From a virus, in the IMG/VR virus record IMGVR_UViG_3300020473_002209, positions 62,001 to 126,000 of that record: DNA of 64,000 nucleotides, one strand, 5' to 3'. Shown piece after piece: positions 7,040 through 15,739 of the stretch. Each line of letters starts with the position of its first letter. Position 1 is the first letter of the stretch. The translations under genes were made by a program, and so were the position numbers. The notes beneath the pieces were generated by a model that saw only the letters and a program-made list of their open reading frames with translations, was not told the origin of the DNA and searched no databases.

Positions 7040-9553
7040 ATGACTTTTGATTATCAGGAAGCGTTTGCGAATTCGTTAGAGTATTTTTCTGGCGATGAAT
7101 TGGCGGCCAATGTAGTCACTACAAAATATCTTTTAGCTGGAAATGATGGTACTTACCTTGAGTCTTCACCTGACGATATGCATAAGAGGATAGCAAAAGA
7201 GCTTCACAGGGCAGAGTCTCGTTATCCCAATGCAATGTCATACGAAGAGATATATGGGTTGCTGAAAGATTTTAAGTACGTCATACCTCAGGGCTCACCA
7301 ATGTCTGGAATCGGTAATGAGCAGAGAATCCAGAGCTTATCTAACTGCTTCGTTATACCAGCTCCAGAAGACAGCTACGGTGGTATATTAAAAACTGATC
7401 AAGAGCTTGTTCAGATAGCAAAACGCCGCGGCGGAGTGGGGTTTGATTTAAGCACTATCCGTCCAAAAGGATTACCTACCGCGAATGCTGCCCGCACTAC
7501 GGACGGTATTGAAGTTTTCATGGACAGGTTTTCCAATTCATGTAGAGAGGTAGCGCAAGGTGGGCGTCGAGGCGCATTGATGTTGACGATATCCGTCCAC
7601 CACCCGCAGATCCGAGACTTTATAAAGATCAAGAGAGATTTGGCAAGAGTAACTGGTGCGAATATATCTGTTCGGGTTTCTGATGAGTTTATGAGCGCAG
7701 TAAAAGAGGGTACAAATGTAGAGTTACGGTGGCCGATAGACTCTGATAATCCTAAGATTAGCGAGCAAGCAGACGCGAGATCGATATGGCATGAAATAAT
7801 TGGGGGTGCTCATGCGGCTGCTGAGCCAGGTGTGTTGTTTTGGGATACTGCGAAATCTTACACACCTGCGGACATTTATTCTGATGAAGGGTTTGGGTCT
7901 GTTTCTACGAACCCTTGTGGGGAGATCATTCTCTCCCCTTTCGACAGTTGTCGGTTGATGCTTCTTAACTTGACGAGCTTTGTTCGCAGTGAGTGGACAC
8001 AAGACGCTACTTTTGATTTTAAGAAATTTGCTGAGGTCGCATATCAGTCACAAAGACTTATGGACGATATGATTGATCTTGAGATAGAACAGATCGATAA
8101 GATTATTTCAAAAATTAGTGAAGACCCTGAGTCTCGAGAAGTAAAGCAGATTGAGCTGGACCTTTGGGAGAATATAAAGACGCAAGCGATCAGAGGCCGC
8201 AGGACTGGCTTAGGAATAACCGGGCTTGGTGACGCTTTAGCCATGTTAGGCGTCCGGTACGGGTCAGATGAGAGTGTTGAATGGACCGGAAAGATCTACA
8301 AGTCGCTCGCGGTAAATGCTTATCGCTCGTCAATCATGATGGCAAAAGAGCGCGGCCCCTTTGAAGTTTTTAATGCAGAGAAAGAAGAGGGTCATCCATT
8401 TCTACAGAGGATTTGGGACGCCGATGCTGAATTGCTGGATATGAACCGCAAGTATGGTAGAAGAAACATCGCATTAACCACAACTGCACCTGCGGGCTCT
8501 GTCTCCGTTTTAACACAGACAACGTCGGGTATAGAGCCGGCTTTTATGCTCCACTATACTCGTAGAAAGAAGCTGACAGGTCAGGATGAAGAAGCTCGTG
8601 TAGACTTTGTTGATGATAGCGGTGATAAGTGGCAAGAATATACTGTATATCATCATGGGTTTAAGCAGTGGCTAGACGCTGTAACGATTTCAGGTGTTGA
8701 GTGGAGTACCGATGACTTACCGACTGCAGTTTCGCATAGTCCATACGCTGCAGCAACTGCTAATGAGATTGACTGGGTTGCAAAAGTTAAAATGCAAGCC
8801 GCAGCTCAAGAGTGGGTCTGTCACGCAATATCAAATACGACAAATTTACCAGCCGACACAGACATAGAGACAGTAAAGCAAGTTTATATGACCGGTTGGG
8901 AGCTTGGCTGCAAGGGTGTAACCGTTTATAGGGATGGAAGTCGAGCTGGTGTGCTGGTTTCCTCTGATAATAAGAGTCAAGATCCTCGCGAGGCAGGTGA
9001 GATTATAACAAGGTCCGCGCCAAAGCGTCCTGAGGAAATGACTTGTGATATTCATCAAGCCAACATTAAGGGGGAGGCGTGGACCATCCTTGTTGGCCTC
9101 ATGAAAGGGAAACCTTATGAAGTTATAGGTGGGCTATCTGAGTACGTTGAGATCCCAAGAAAGCATACTTCTGGAAAGATTCGACGACGCTCCCGGAAGT
9201 CTGTTAATTCAAAGTACGATTTAATTGTAGGGACCAATGGCGATGAATTTGTGATAAAGGACATTGTCAAAGTGTTTGATAATCCTAATCATTCAGCGTT
9301 CACCAGAACAATATCGCTGGCACTGCGCCATGGCGTTCCTGTGCAGTATATGGTGGAGCAATTGCAAAAAGATAAAGATGCAGACCTATTTAGCTTTGCG
9401 AAGGTGACAGCACGATGTCTTAAGAAATACATCGCTGATGGCACAAAAGCGAGTAATGGAGTGTTTGATACAGCTTGCTGCGATAACCCTAACATAGTTT
9501 ACCAAGAAGGATGCGCGACTTGCTTAAATTGCGGCGCAGCAAAATGCGGATAG
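7040..9553 (+). CDS. nrdJ: Adenosylcobalamin-dependent (class II) ribonucleotide reductase
   Basis: Reduces ribonucleotides to deoxyribonucleotides using vitamin B12. Family signatures are clear: GGVGFDLSTIRPKG, the NPCGEI active-site region followed by LLNLTSFV, TTTAPAGSVSVLTQT(T)SGIEP, YRDGSRAGVL, and a C-terminal Cys cluster (CATCLNCGAAKCG) of class II type. At 837 residues it appears complete and needs no small subunit or oxygen. A GAGGG ribosome site precedes the ATG. The enzyme implies that the host makes or imports B12. It is followed directly by the ClpP-like gene. Confidence 0.95.
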   Translation: MTFDYQEAFANSLEYFSGDELAANVVTTKYLLAGNDGTYLESSPDDMHKRIAKELHRAESRYPNAMSYEEIYGLLKDFKYVIPQGSPMSGIGNEQRIQSLSNCFVIPAPEDSYGGILKTDQELVQIAKRRGGVGFDLSTIRPKGLPTANAARTTDGIEVFMDRFSNSCREVAQGGRRGALMLTISVHHPQIRDFIKIKRDLARVTGANISVRVSDEFMSAVKEGTNVELRWPIDSDNPKISEQADARSIWHEIIGGAHAAAEPGVLFWDTAKSYTPADIYSDEGFGSVSTNPCGEIILSPFDSCRLMLLNLTSFVRSEWTQDATFDFKKFAEVAYQSQRLMDDMIDLEIEQIDKIISKISEDPESREVKQIELDLWENIKTQAIRGRRTGLGITGLGDALAMLGVRYGSDESVEWTGKIYKSLAVNAYRSSIMMAKERGPFEVFNAEKEEGHPFLQRIWDADAELLDMNRKYGRRNIALTTTAPAGSVSVLTQTTSGIEPAFMLHYTRRKKLTGQDEEARVDFVDDSGDKWQEYTVYHHGFKQWLDAVTISGVEWSTDDLPTAVSHSPYAAATANEIDWVAKVKMQAAAQEWVCHAISNTTNLPADTDIETVKQVYMTGWELGCKGVTVYRDGSRAGVLVSSDNKSQDPREAGEIITRSAPKRPEEMTCDIHQANIKGEAWTILVGLMKGKPYEVIGGLSEYVEIPRKHTSGKIRRRSRKSVNSKYDLIVGTNGDEFVIKDIVKVFDNPNHSAFTRTISLALRHGVPVQYMVEQLQKDKDADLFSFAKVTARCLKKYIADGTKASNGVFDTACCDNPNIVYQEGCATCLNCGAAKCG

Positions 9554-9568
9554 TTTACAGGAGGCAAA

Positions 9569-10171
9569 ATGCATTGGACATCTGAGATAGACCCGAAAAT
9601 AAAAGAAATAGAATTGAGAAAACAACCGATGATGATTCGAGTCAATAAGTTCGATGAAGAATCGGCGAAGAAATTTGCATTAGAAATGGGCCAAGCTCAC
9701 AATACTGGGCAGAAGATAATTCCAGTGATAATCGATTCTTACGGCGGTCAAGTATACAGCCTAATGAGCATGATCAGCGCGATTAAACATGCAGAGATTC
9801 CCGTGGCGACTATCGTAGAGGGCAAGGCAATGTCATGCGGTGCAGTCCTATTTTCATTTGGCGATGAAGGGTATCGGTTTATGGATCCCAACGCGACAGT
9901 AATGATTCATGACGTTAGCTCTATGGAGTGGGGTAAAGTTGAAGAGATGAAGGCCGGCGCCGCAGAAGCTGATAGGTTAAACACAATAATCTACACCATG
10001 ATGGCTCAAAACTGTGGTAAGAAAGATGATTACTTCATGAAGATCGTAGATAAAAAGAAGCATGCTGACTGGTTTCTAGACGCAAAAGAAACAAAGAAAC
10101 ACAATATGGCTAACCACCTTCGTGTCCCAAAGTTGTCTATAAAGGTAACTGTTGACATCGATTTCGAATAG
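9569..10171 (+). CDS. ClpP-like serine protease
   Basis: A 200-residue protein of the ClpP/crotonase fold. IDSYGGQVYS is the conserved Gly-rich strand, Ser89 in GKAMSCGAV is the nucleophile position, and His114 in TVMIHDVSS is the general base; a candidate third residue lies in the DWFLDAKE segment typical of ClpP ends. It has a strong AGGAGG ribosome site. In phages such proteins can be prohead proteases or Clp-like partners. No ClpX/A ATPase was seen in the window, so it may use a host unfoldase or act in capsid maturation. Confidence 0.85.
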   Translation: MHWTSEIDPKIKEIELRKQPMMIRVNKFDEESAKKFALEMGQAHNTGQKIIPVIIDSYGGQVYSLMSMISAIKHAEIPVATIVEGKAMSCGAVLFSFGDEGYRFMDPNATVMIHDVSSMEWGKVEEMKAGAAEADRLNTIIYTMMAQNCGKKDDYFMKIVDKKKHADWFLDAKETKKHNMANHLRVPKLSIKVTVDIDFE

Positions 10172-10179
10172 GTACGCCG

Positions 10180-11094
10180 ATGGCAATCGATAAAGTATTC
10201 TACAACAAAAGCTCTGCTGATTCTCTTGGGTGGACGCCTGAATGGTTCGGTGTAAAATATCATGATGAAAAACTTGTCAGTGCGATTCGTAAATGGCAAA
10301 GGGCACACGGCATAACTGCTGATGGTCTTTGTGGTCCCGCGACGTATCGACGCGTATGGACAGAGAGAGAAGCAGACATAAGCGATTACATCAACAAGTG
10401 CCCTAAAGATCGTGATGACAGCTTTATTATTTGTAATAGCCAGCCTGTTGAGATTAATTGGCCTCGTGTTGTTTTGTGGGATGATAAAGACGGGTTTAAG
10501 TCTGACCCGGGTACCTATTACGACTACTCTGGTAAAGAAGATCGCGATGTGAAAATGTTCGTCAATCACTGGGACGTATGTCTCAGCTCTGAGTCTTGTG
10601 CGAAAGTCCTGAATCGTCGTGGGATCTCGGTACATTTTTTGATTGATAATGATGGTACAATATACCAAATGTTAGATACTCAACATGGTGCATGGCACGC
10701 TGGGTCTGTAAACGCCTGCTCTGTTGGTGTTGAAATTGCCAATGCGTACTATACAAAATATCAGTCTTGGTATACTAAGAATGGTTTTGGGGAGCGTCCT
10801 GTGGTTGAGAATGCTGAATGTCATGGCAAGAAAATAGATCCGTTTCTTGGATTTTATCCAGTACAACTTGAAGCTTTGAAGGCGTTATGGCTAGCTGTCC
10901 ATGAGCGCTATGGCGTGCCGCTGGAGGCACCGGAATCTGGTGATGACGATTTCATGACGAGCAGAAAATATGAATCAGATGTTGATCGAAAAAGATTTAG
11001 CGGATTTGTTAGCCATTACCACCAAAGCAAGCGAAAAATCGATTGTGCGAATTTAGATATCGCAAGAATGCTCGAAGAGCTTAAGGAGAATTAA
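10180..11094 (+). CDS. Endolysin: peptidoglycan-binding domain plus N-acetylmuramoyl-L-alanine amidase
   Basis: A lysis enzyme that cleaves the amide bond of peptidoglycan. Residues ~5-65 form a peptidoglycan-binding repeat (IRKWQRAHGITADGLCGPAT). The amidase_2/PGRP-like domain follows at ~110-260, with Zn-ligand candidates in FVNHWDVCL and HGAWHAGSVN and the SVGVEIANAYY strand. No signal peptide is visible, so a holin is needed; candidates lie at 31.4-32.1 kb. The gene starts 8 nt after the ClpP-like gene and ends next to glutamine synthetase. Confidence 0.9.
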   Translation: MAIDKVFYNKSSADSLGWTPEWFGVKYHDEKLVSAIRKWQRAHGITADGLCGPATYRRVWTEREADISDYINKCPKDRDDSFIICNSQPVEINWPRVVLWDDKDGFKSDPGTYYDYSGKEDRDVKMFVNHWDVCLSSESCAKVLNRRGISVHFLIDNDGTIYQMLDTQHGAWHAGSVNACSVGVEIANAYYTKYQSWYTKNGFGERPVVENAECHGKKIDPFLGFYPVQLEALKALWLAVHERYGVPLEAPESGDDDFMTSRKYESDVDRKRFSGFVSHYHQSKRKIDCANLDIARMLEELKEN

Positions 11095-12105
11095 ATGCTG
11101 GTTCATCTAGACTACATTTGGGTTGACGGCTTTGAAAACCCGTCAATCAGATCAAAAACTAAAACGGCAGTACTGCAGGTCGATGAAAACGGTGAAGTGC
11201 AGCTAGACGTTCCAGAATGGAATTTTGATGGTTCATCAACTGGTCAGGCTGACACAGGCGACTCTGAAAGAATTCTTAAGCCACAATCGATGTATCAGAT
11301 TGCAGATAATCATTATGTCGCGCTATGTGAAGTGTGTATGCCGGATGAAGACAGGACCCCCCACCCCTCAAACTATAGAGCAAAATTAAGGGAAGCAGTG
11401 AGAGAAACAGAGGGCGCAAAAGAAATGTGGGTTGGTTTCGAGCAAGAGTATTTTATCACCGCAGCTGGTAAGAATGTATTTTGGCCAGACTCTGGTGAGC
11501 CAGTTAAGGATTCTAGATACTATTGCTCTTCAGGTGGTAGCGTTAAGTTCAGAAAAATGGTCAGAGAACACGCTTCATTCTGTAATCAAGTGGGCATTAG
11601 GGTTGTGGGTTACAATGCAGAGGTTTCCCCAGGACAGTGGGAGTATCAGTGCTTTGCTGAAAATCCGCTCACCGCCGCAGACTCATTGTGGGTTAGCCGA
11701 TATATCTTGGAGCTAATGACTGAAGACCTTGAGCTTGGTATAGACTGGCACCCCAAGCCTCACCCCGGGTGGAACGGGTCGGGCTGTCACACTAATTTTT
11801 CTACAAAAAAGATGCGGGAAGAAGGTGGTAAAGAAGAATTCCAGCGTATTATTTCTAACATGGAAGCTCGCCATAACGAATCAATATCAGAGTACGGTGA
11901 AGATAATTCCTTACGCTTGACGGGTGGGTTTGAGACAGCTTCATTAAACCAATTTTCATACGGTGTTGCTTCACGTGACACTTCTGTAAGAATACCAAAC
12001 CGTGTTGTAGAGCAAGAATGGAAGGGCTATCTTGAGGATCGTCGTCCTTCGTCAGGGTGTGACCCTTACAGGGTCGCTTTACAACTTTGCAAGTTTGTAC
12101 AATAA
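11095..12105 (+). CDS. Glutamine synthetase, type II (GSII)
   Basis: An ATP-dependent glutamate-ammonia ligase of the shorter eukaryote/GlnII type (336 residues) rather than the ~470-residue bacterial GSI. Signatures include WNFDGSSTGQA, the Glu-rich GFEQEYF strand, AEVSPGQWEYQ, NGSGCHTNFSTKKMREEGG and SRDTSVRIPNRVV followed by GYLEDRRPSSGCDPY. The active-site Glu and Arg residues appear intact, so it is probably active and could change host nitrogen flow or supply glutamine for nucleotide synthesis. AAGGAGAA precedes the ATG. An auxiliary metabolic gene of this type is unusual in a phage. Confidence 0.93.
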   Translation: MLVHLDYIWVDGFENPSIRSKTKTAVLQVDENGEVQLDVPEWNFDGSSTGQADTGDSERILKPQSMYQIADNHYVALCEVCMPDEDRTPHPSNYRAKLREAVRETEGAKEMWVGFEQEYFITAAGKNVFWPDSGEPVKDSRYYCSSGGSVKFRKMVREHASFCNQVGIRVVGYNAEVSPGQWEYQCFAENPLTAADSLWVSRYILELMTEDLELGIDWHPKPHPGWNGSGCHTNFSTKKMREEGGKEEFQRIISNMEARHNESISEYGEDNSLRLTGGFETASLNQFSYGVASRDTSVRIPNRVVEQEWKGYLEDRRPSSGCDPYRVALQLCKFVQ

Positions 12106-12111
12106 ATACAA

Positions 12112-12543
12112 ATGATGCAGCTTATTTCGACACATATATGTAAGGGACAGAACATTGGTGTCCACGGTAACCTCTTCGGTGGGGTTATGCTTTCTTGGCT
12201 AGATGAAGCAGCGGGAGCTTTTACAGCTCAAGTGTGCGGATCTCCGAGGCTTGTAACAAAGAGCATTTCACAGGTAGTGTTTCAAAGACCAGTTCGTCCA
12301 GGTCAGATAATAAAGATTTATGGTGACGTGCTAAGAATCGGGACGTGCTCTATCACTGTAAAATTAGAAGCTCGCCGGCATAGTGTCGTGAATGGCTCAC
12401 AAAAGCTTGTATGTGATGTTGAGATGACATTTGTGAGAATTGATGGTGATGGTGAACCGGTACCAATTCTTAACATAAAGAAAGAGTACCAAGGCAAAAG
12501 AGAGAAGAGCGAAGAAGAAATCAGAAAAGACATGGAGTACTGA
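12112..12543 (+). CDS. Acyl-CoA thioesterase, hotdog fold (YciA-like)
   Basis: A 143-residue hotdog-fold protein that resembles YciA-type acyl-CoA hydrolases: NLFGGVMLSWLDEAAGAF carries the conserved Gly and catalytic Asp helix, and VFQRPVRPGQIIKIYGDV is the following strand pair. It ends in a basic/acidic helical tail. It follows glutamine synthetase by 6 nt and is followed by thyX with no gap. Its substrate in infection is unknown; a change to membrane lipids or release of CoA are possibilities, not evidence. Confidence 0.82.
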   Translation: MMQLISTHICKGQNIGVHGNLFGGVMLSWLDEAAGAFTAQVCGSPRLVTKSISQVVFQRPVRPGQIIKIYGDVLRIGTCSITVKLEARRHSVVNGSQKLVCDVEMTFVRIDGDGEPVPILNIKKEYQGKREKSEEEIRKDMEY

Positions 12544-13251
12544 GTGAAAAGAATTGAGCTTTATAACGACGCCATCGGCGCCGTTGAGTATGTTGAACAC
12601 ATGGGGTCAGATTTGACAGTGATAAACAGCGCGAGGGTTTCATTCGGAAAAGTAAAGGAATCGCTAGATGAAAAAGATAAAAAGCTTATTCGCTACCTTA
12701 TCAAGCACAGGCATACGTCGACTCTTGAGCACAATGTTATTACTTTCCGGTTTACTGTACCTCTTTTTGTGCGCAGCCAGCATCACCGCCACAGAACTTG
12801 GTCTTATAATGAGATATCTAGAAGGTACACCGACGTAGACATTAGGTTTTATGAGCCGAAGAGTTTCAGGACCCAGCATAAGTCAAATCGACAAGCTTCG
12901 AACACCAACGAAATGATAGACCCTGTACTGATTCCAGATCTATCAGATCCTGATGTTGGGTTAACAGCAGCGCATTGTATAGAACAACACCATAAGCTGT
13001 CTTTGCGCCTCTATAACGACCTCATGAAGAACGGCGTTTGTCGAGAGCAGGCTCGTGGGGTATTACCTCAAAACCTCTATTCAGAGTACTATGGAACAGT
13101 CAACTTAAACAATCTACTTAAGTTTGTTGAGCTACGTGTCCATGAGGGCGCTCAGTGGGAAATACAGCAGGTGGCGAGAGCGTGCCTGGAAATTGCGAAA
13201 GAAATTTGGCCCGAAACTATTTCTGCATATCGAGAACTTCGCGATATTTGA
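12544..13251 (+). CDS. thyX: FAD-dependent thymidylate synthase ThyX
   Basis: Makes dTMP from dUMP using FAD and methylene-tetrahydrofolate. The diagnostic motif RHR-x-x-S-x-NE-x-S-x-R-Y is present at residues 82-95 (RHRTWSYNEISRRY), and the length (235) is normal. GTG start directly after the TGA of the thioesterase gene. The phage also encodes a ThyA-fold protein at 19.9 kb; since ThyX already provides dTMP, the second enzyme is free to have another substrate. Confidence 0.95.
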   Translation: MKRIELYNDAIGAVEYVEHMGSDLTVINSARVSFGKVKESLDEKDKKLIRYLIKHRHTSTLEHNVITFRFTVPLFVRSQHHRHRTWSYNEISRRYTDVDIRFYEPKSFRTQHKSNRQASNTNEMIDPVLIPDLSDPDVGLTAAHCIEQHHKLSLRLYNDLMKNGVCREQARGVLPQNLYSEYYGTVNLNNLLKFVELRVHEGAQWEIQQVARACLEIAKEIWPETISAYRELRDI

Positions 13252-13300
13252 ATATACTTAAGCTTTGTGGTTTAGTGTTTAATTACGTTTTGAGGTCCGT

Positions 13301-13549
13301 ATGGCAGATTGTGATACCAAAGAGTCTATCACGAAATTACGAAAGCTAAGAGAAGCTCTTTGCGAGAAGCAAACTGAGTGGAAAAGAGCGTTCGCTGTTA
13401 AAGACACGATCGTGAGTGAGCTTAAATCTTTAAAGGAATCTGCTCTCGATCCAGATGTTGGCAGAGATGATATTTTGCAAAAGATTGACTCTCTTCTCAT
13501 TTTGATAGATCCAGACCGCCAAAAAGAGCTGGAGGATCAAAGTGGCTGA
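13301..13549 (+). CDS. Small coiled-coil protein
   Basis: An 82-residue, mostly helical, charged protein with heptad-like spacing (TKLRKLREALCEKQTEWKRAF). No known domain. GAGGT lies 7 nt before the ATG. It overlaps the next gene by 8 nt, which encodes another coiled coil with a membrane anchor, so they may act together. Confidence 0.7.
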   Translation: MADCDTKESITKLRKLREALCEKQTEWKRAFAVKDTIVSELKSLKESALDPDVGRDDILQKIDSLLILIDPDRQKELEDQSG

Positions 13550-13862
13550 TGAAAACGGGTGGAGTGAGTACTCAAGGCTTGTACTCAAAGAATTAGAGAC
13601 ACTTGCTTCTAGCATTCAATCTTTGAATGCAGAGATTCAAGATCTTAAGCAAGAAATCGCTAGAATGAGAGAGCGTGAAGACCGCGTTGACGAGCTTCGA
13701 GCGTGGAAAGAAAAAGTTGACGAAGTCGCTTCCCCATCTCAGATGCAGGCGATGGTAAAAGATGTCGAAGACCTTAAGATGTTTAAGACAAAGGCAATCA
13801 CAATATTTGCTGTTGTCCAGTTCGGCATGGCGTTCTTTGCTTGGGCAATGAAGTTCATGTAA
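13542..13862 (+). CDS. Coiled-coil protein with C-terminal membrane segment
   Basis: 106 residues. Residues ~15-80 form a strong coiled coil (LETLASSIQSLNAEIQDLKQ). Residues ~86-104 (ITIFAVVQFGMAFFAWAM) form a single membrane span at the extreme C-terminus. Start is GTG, overlapping the preceding gene. Such tail-anchored coiled coils occur near phage lysis genes, but no lysis function is shown here. Confidence 0.7.
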   Translation: MADENGWSEYSRLVLKELETLASSIQSLNAEIQDLKQEIARMREREDRVDELRAWKEKVDEVASPSQMQAMVKDVEDLKMFKTKAITIFAVVQFGMAFFAWAMKFM

Positions 13863-13890
13863 AAAGCACTGGAGACTGTTATCATATAAC

Positions 13891-14319
13891 ATGATGACAT
13901 GGATCCCACCCGAGTCCCCATACGACCTGCTGCAAGAGCGCTTCTGGCCAGATGAGTGGAAGCTTCTAATGGTTTGCCTTATGTTAAATCAGACATCAAG
14001 AAAGCAGGTTGAGCCAATGATATCCGATTTCTTTGCTACATTTCCAACGCCTGAGTCTGTTGTTGATGCGGATGAAGAAATTCTTCGATCGTTCCTACAG
14101 CCTCTTGGACTAGTAAACCGTCGTATAAAAACTGTAAAGAAGTTTAGCGAAGAATTTGTCACAAAAGACTGGCAAACTGCAAAAGAGTTATACGGTTGTG
14201 GAAAATACGCTGATGATGCTTACCGTATTTTTATGCGCGGTGAGTGGGAGTCTGTTGAACCAACCGACCATGCGTTAAATGATTATCATAATTTTCTTGT
14301 ACAGATTCATAATCGATGA
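13891..14319 (+). CDS. MBD4-like mismatch DNA glycosylase (HhH-GPD fold)
   Basis: A 142-residue helix-hairpin-helix glycosylase most like the catalytic domain of eukaryotic MBD4. The matches run through the protein: WKLLMVCLMLNQTS, FLQPLGLVNRRIKTV, the hairpin YGCGKYADDAYRIF, and the catalytic segment PTDHALNDYH with Asp126 in the position of the MBD4 catalytic Asp. MBD4 removes T, U and 5-hydroxymethyluracil paired with G, the products of deaminated 5-substituted cytosine. This fits a phage that modifies cytosine (see the gene at 19874). Gene next to dUTPase and ThyX. Confidence 0.85.
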   Translation: MMTWIPPESPYDLLQERFWPDEWKLLMVCLMLNQTSRKQVEPMISDFFATFPTPESVVDADEEILRSFLQPLGLVNRRIKTVKKFSEEFVTKDWQTAKELYGCGKYADDAYRIFMRGEWESVEPTDHALNDYHNFLVQIHNR

Positions 14320-14326
14320 ATATAAT
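14297..14326 (+). promoter_or_regulatory. Possible sigma-70-type promoter
   Basis: TTGTAC at 14297-14302, an 18-nt spacer and TATAAT at 14321-14326, 27 nt before the ATG at 14353. The -35 matches only partly, and it overlaps the end of the glycosylase gene. Confidence 0.5.
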
Positions 14327-14352
14327 ATGCTTTAGTTAAAGGGAGATAACAC

Positions 14353-14652
14353 ATGAGCTCTAACCAACCAACATACACAATGGATGACACAACAATCGGA
14401 CATGTCGCCCAATTACTTCAGCTTGCAATTTTGACTGGTACTGATATTATCGATCATTTTCGGACTGCAAGGTTCACTACAAGTGATGAAGGCACGCTTA
14501 CACTCCATCCAGACTATGCAGAAAATTTTGACGATAACGTACAGAAGATGCTAAGAGATGCTGCTGCTGAGGCGAAGCCCGAACCAGACACTAGAGAGTG
14601 GGGAACCACAGAAGTTTCTTTTTCTCTTAATCAGGATGGCCTCAAAGAATAA
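14353..14652 (+). CDS. Hypothetical protein, 99 residues
   Basis: Not recognised. An N-terminal helical part (IGHVAQLLQLAILTGTDIIDHFRT) is followed by a beta-like stretch (TLTLHPDYAENF) and an acidic tail. It has a good ribosome site (GGGAGA, 8 nt before the ATG). The stop overlaps the dUTPase start, which suggests co-translation. Confidence 0.65.
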   Translation: MSSNQPTYTMDDTTIGHVAQLLQLAILTGTDIIDHFRTARFTTSDEGTLTLHPDYAENFDDNVQKMLRDAAAEAKPEPDTREWGTTEVSFSLNQDGLKE

Positions 14653-15026
14653 TGGACGACAAGCTTCAAAGAATATTCGCTTTACGTGAAGAATTTATGC
14701 AGAAGATAAACTCTACAGTCCCCGATGCATATCCATCGTGGCCTGTAGATTTGAGCAAGAAAAAGAACCAGAAAGCAATTCGTGAATTTGCGTTTCGTGG
14801 AATGGAAGAGTTGTTCGAAGCGCTTCTGCACTTGAAGAATTGGAAAGACCACAGAGAAGAAACATACGGCGTTCCAGAGTTTGATCGGGAAGAATTTTTA
14901 GAAGAAATGATTGATGCGTTCAATTATTTTCTTGCGATAATTGTGCTTTCTGGTGTAGACTATAAAGAGTTTTTCAACGCTTATGTAAGGAAACACGATA
15001 TTATAACGGAGCGCTTAGATGCATAG
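14652..15026 (+). CDS. Dimeric all-alpha dUTPase-like nucleotide pyrophosphatase
   Basis: 124 residues of the all-alpha NTP pyrophosphohydrolase group (dUTPase/MazG). The metal-binding pattern is visible: FRGMEELFEALLHLKNW (EE-x2-E helix) and EFLEEMIDAFNYFLAI (E-x2-D helix). It should hydrolyse dUTP to dUMP, feeding ThyX and keeping uracil out of DNA. If the phage uses modified cytosine it might instead act on dCTP; the sequence alone does not decide. Confidence 0.8.
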   Translation: MDDKLQRIFALREEFMQKINSTVPDAYPSWPVDLSKKKNQKAIREFAFRGMEELFEALLHLKNWKDHREETYGVPEFDREEFLEEMIDAFNYFLAIIVLSGVDYKEFFNAYVRKHDIITERLDA

Positions 15027-15037
15027 TTATATGTACT

Positions 15038-15739
15038 ATGCAACATCCTTCAAGAATCACAAGAAAAAAGATAAGGCTTCTTCAGTCTGAGCTTCAGATG
15101 GTACAACAGTACCATTCTCAGATAGCAGACTTGCTTGAAGATTATAGGGAAGAATACTCTCGTGATTTAGAGTACTTTGTTAAAAAGGCGAAAGATGTTA
15201 TTGGTGAATTAGAGACACCACTGAACGAAAATCCAGACGAAAAACAATTTAAGATTACAAAAGACGATGCAGAGTTTAGAGAACAGAATGAAGAATGGTT
15301 TAATAAAGAGCCAGACTCTGCGAAGAAATCAGAAGCTCCTGAATGGGCCCGAAAGCTATTCAAGAAGATTGCTCTTATGACACATCCTGATAGAGTGAAT
15401 GATGACCACCTGCGCAGCGTGCTACAAAAAAGCTTTATGCAGGCTTCAAAGGCACTAGAGACTGGTAAGTTCGATGATCTCGTTGGAGTTGCCATCGATC
15501 TAAAAATTGATGTAGGTCTTGACGATGCATCCCTGATCCCTCTATTAGAATCGAAGATTGAATCCTGTCGTGAAAGTATAAAACAAATCGAAACATCTCA
15601 AGAATGGATATGGGGTGAGTCTTTCGGTTTACCAGATGCTCGCCAAGCACTGCTACGTGGCATTCTTTCATCCCATGGATACACTCTTACACCAGAGCAG
15701 CTTATAGCGCTGATGTCTGATTATGGTGACGAAATATGA
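15038..15739 (+). CDS. J-domain (DnaJ-like) protein
   Basis: A 233-residue protein with an internal J-domain core: ARKLFKKIALMTHPDRV contains the HPD motif at 116-118 that stimulates Hsp70 ATPase. It is preceded by a long coiled coil (1-60) and an acidic linker, and followed by a helical C-terminal domain. No zinc finger or Gly/Phe region, so it is a type III J-protein that would target host DnaK to a phage substrate. Together with the phage GroEL at 41.5 kb it suggests extensive use of chaperones. Confidence 0.82.
   Translation: MQHPSRITRKKIRLLQSELQMVQQYHSQIADLLEDYREEYSRDLEYFVKKAKDVIGELETPLNENPDEKQFKITKDDAEFREQNEEWFNKEPDSAKKSEAPEWARKLFKKIALMTHPDRVNDDHLRSVLQKSFMQASKALETGKFDDLVGVAIDLKIDVGLDDASLIPLLESKIESCRESIKQIETSQEWIWGESFGLPDARQALLRGILSSHGYTLTPEQLIALMSDYGDEI

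Noticed and set aside
10030-10668. A 212-codon open frame on the minus strand
   Set aside because: It lies across the endolysin gene and the end of the ClpP-like gene, both with strong domain evidence; its product has no motif or ribosome site.
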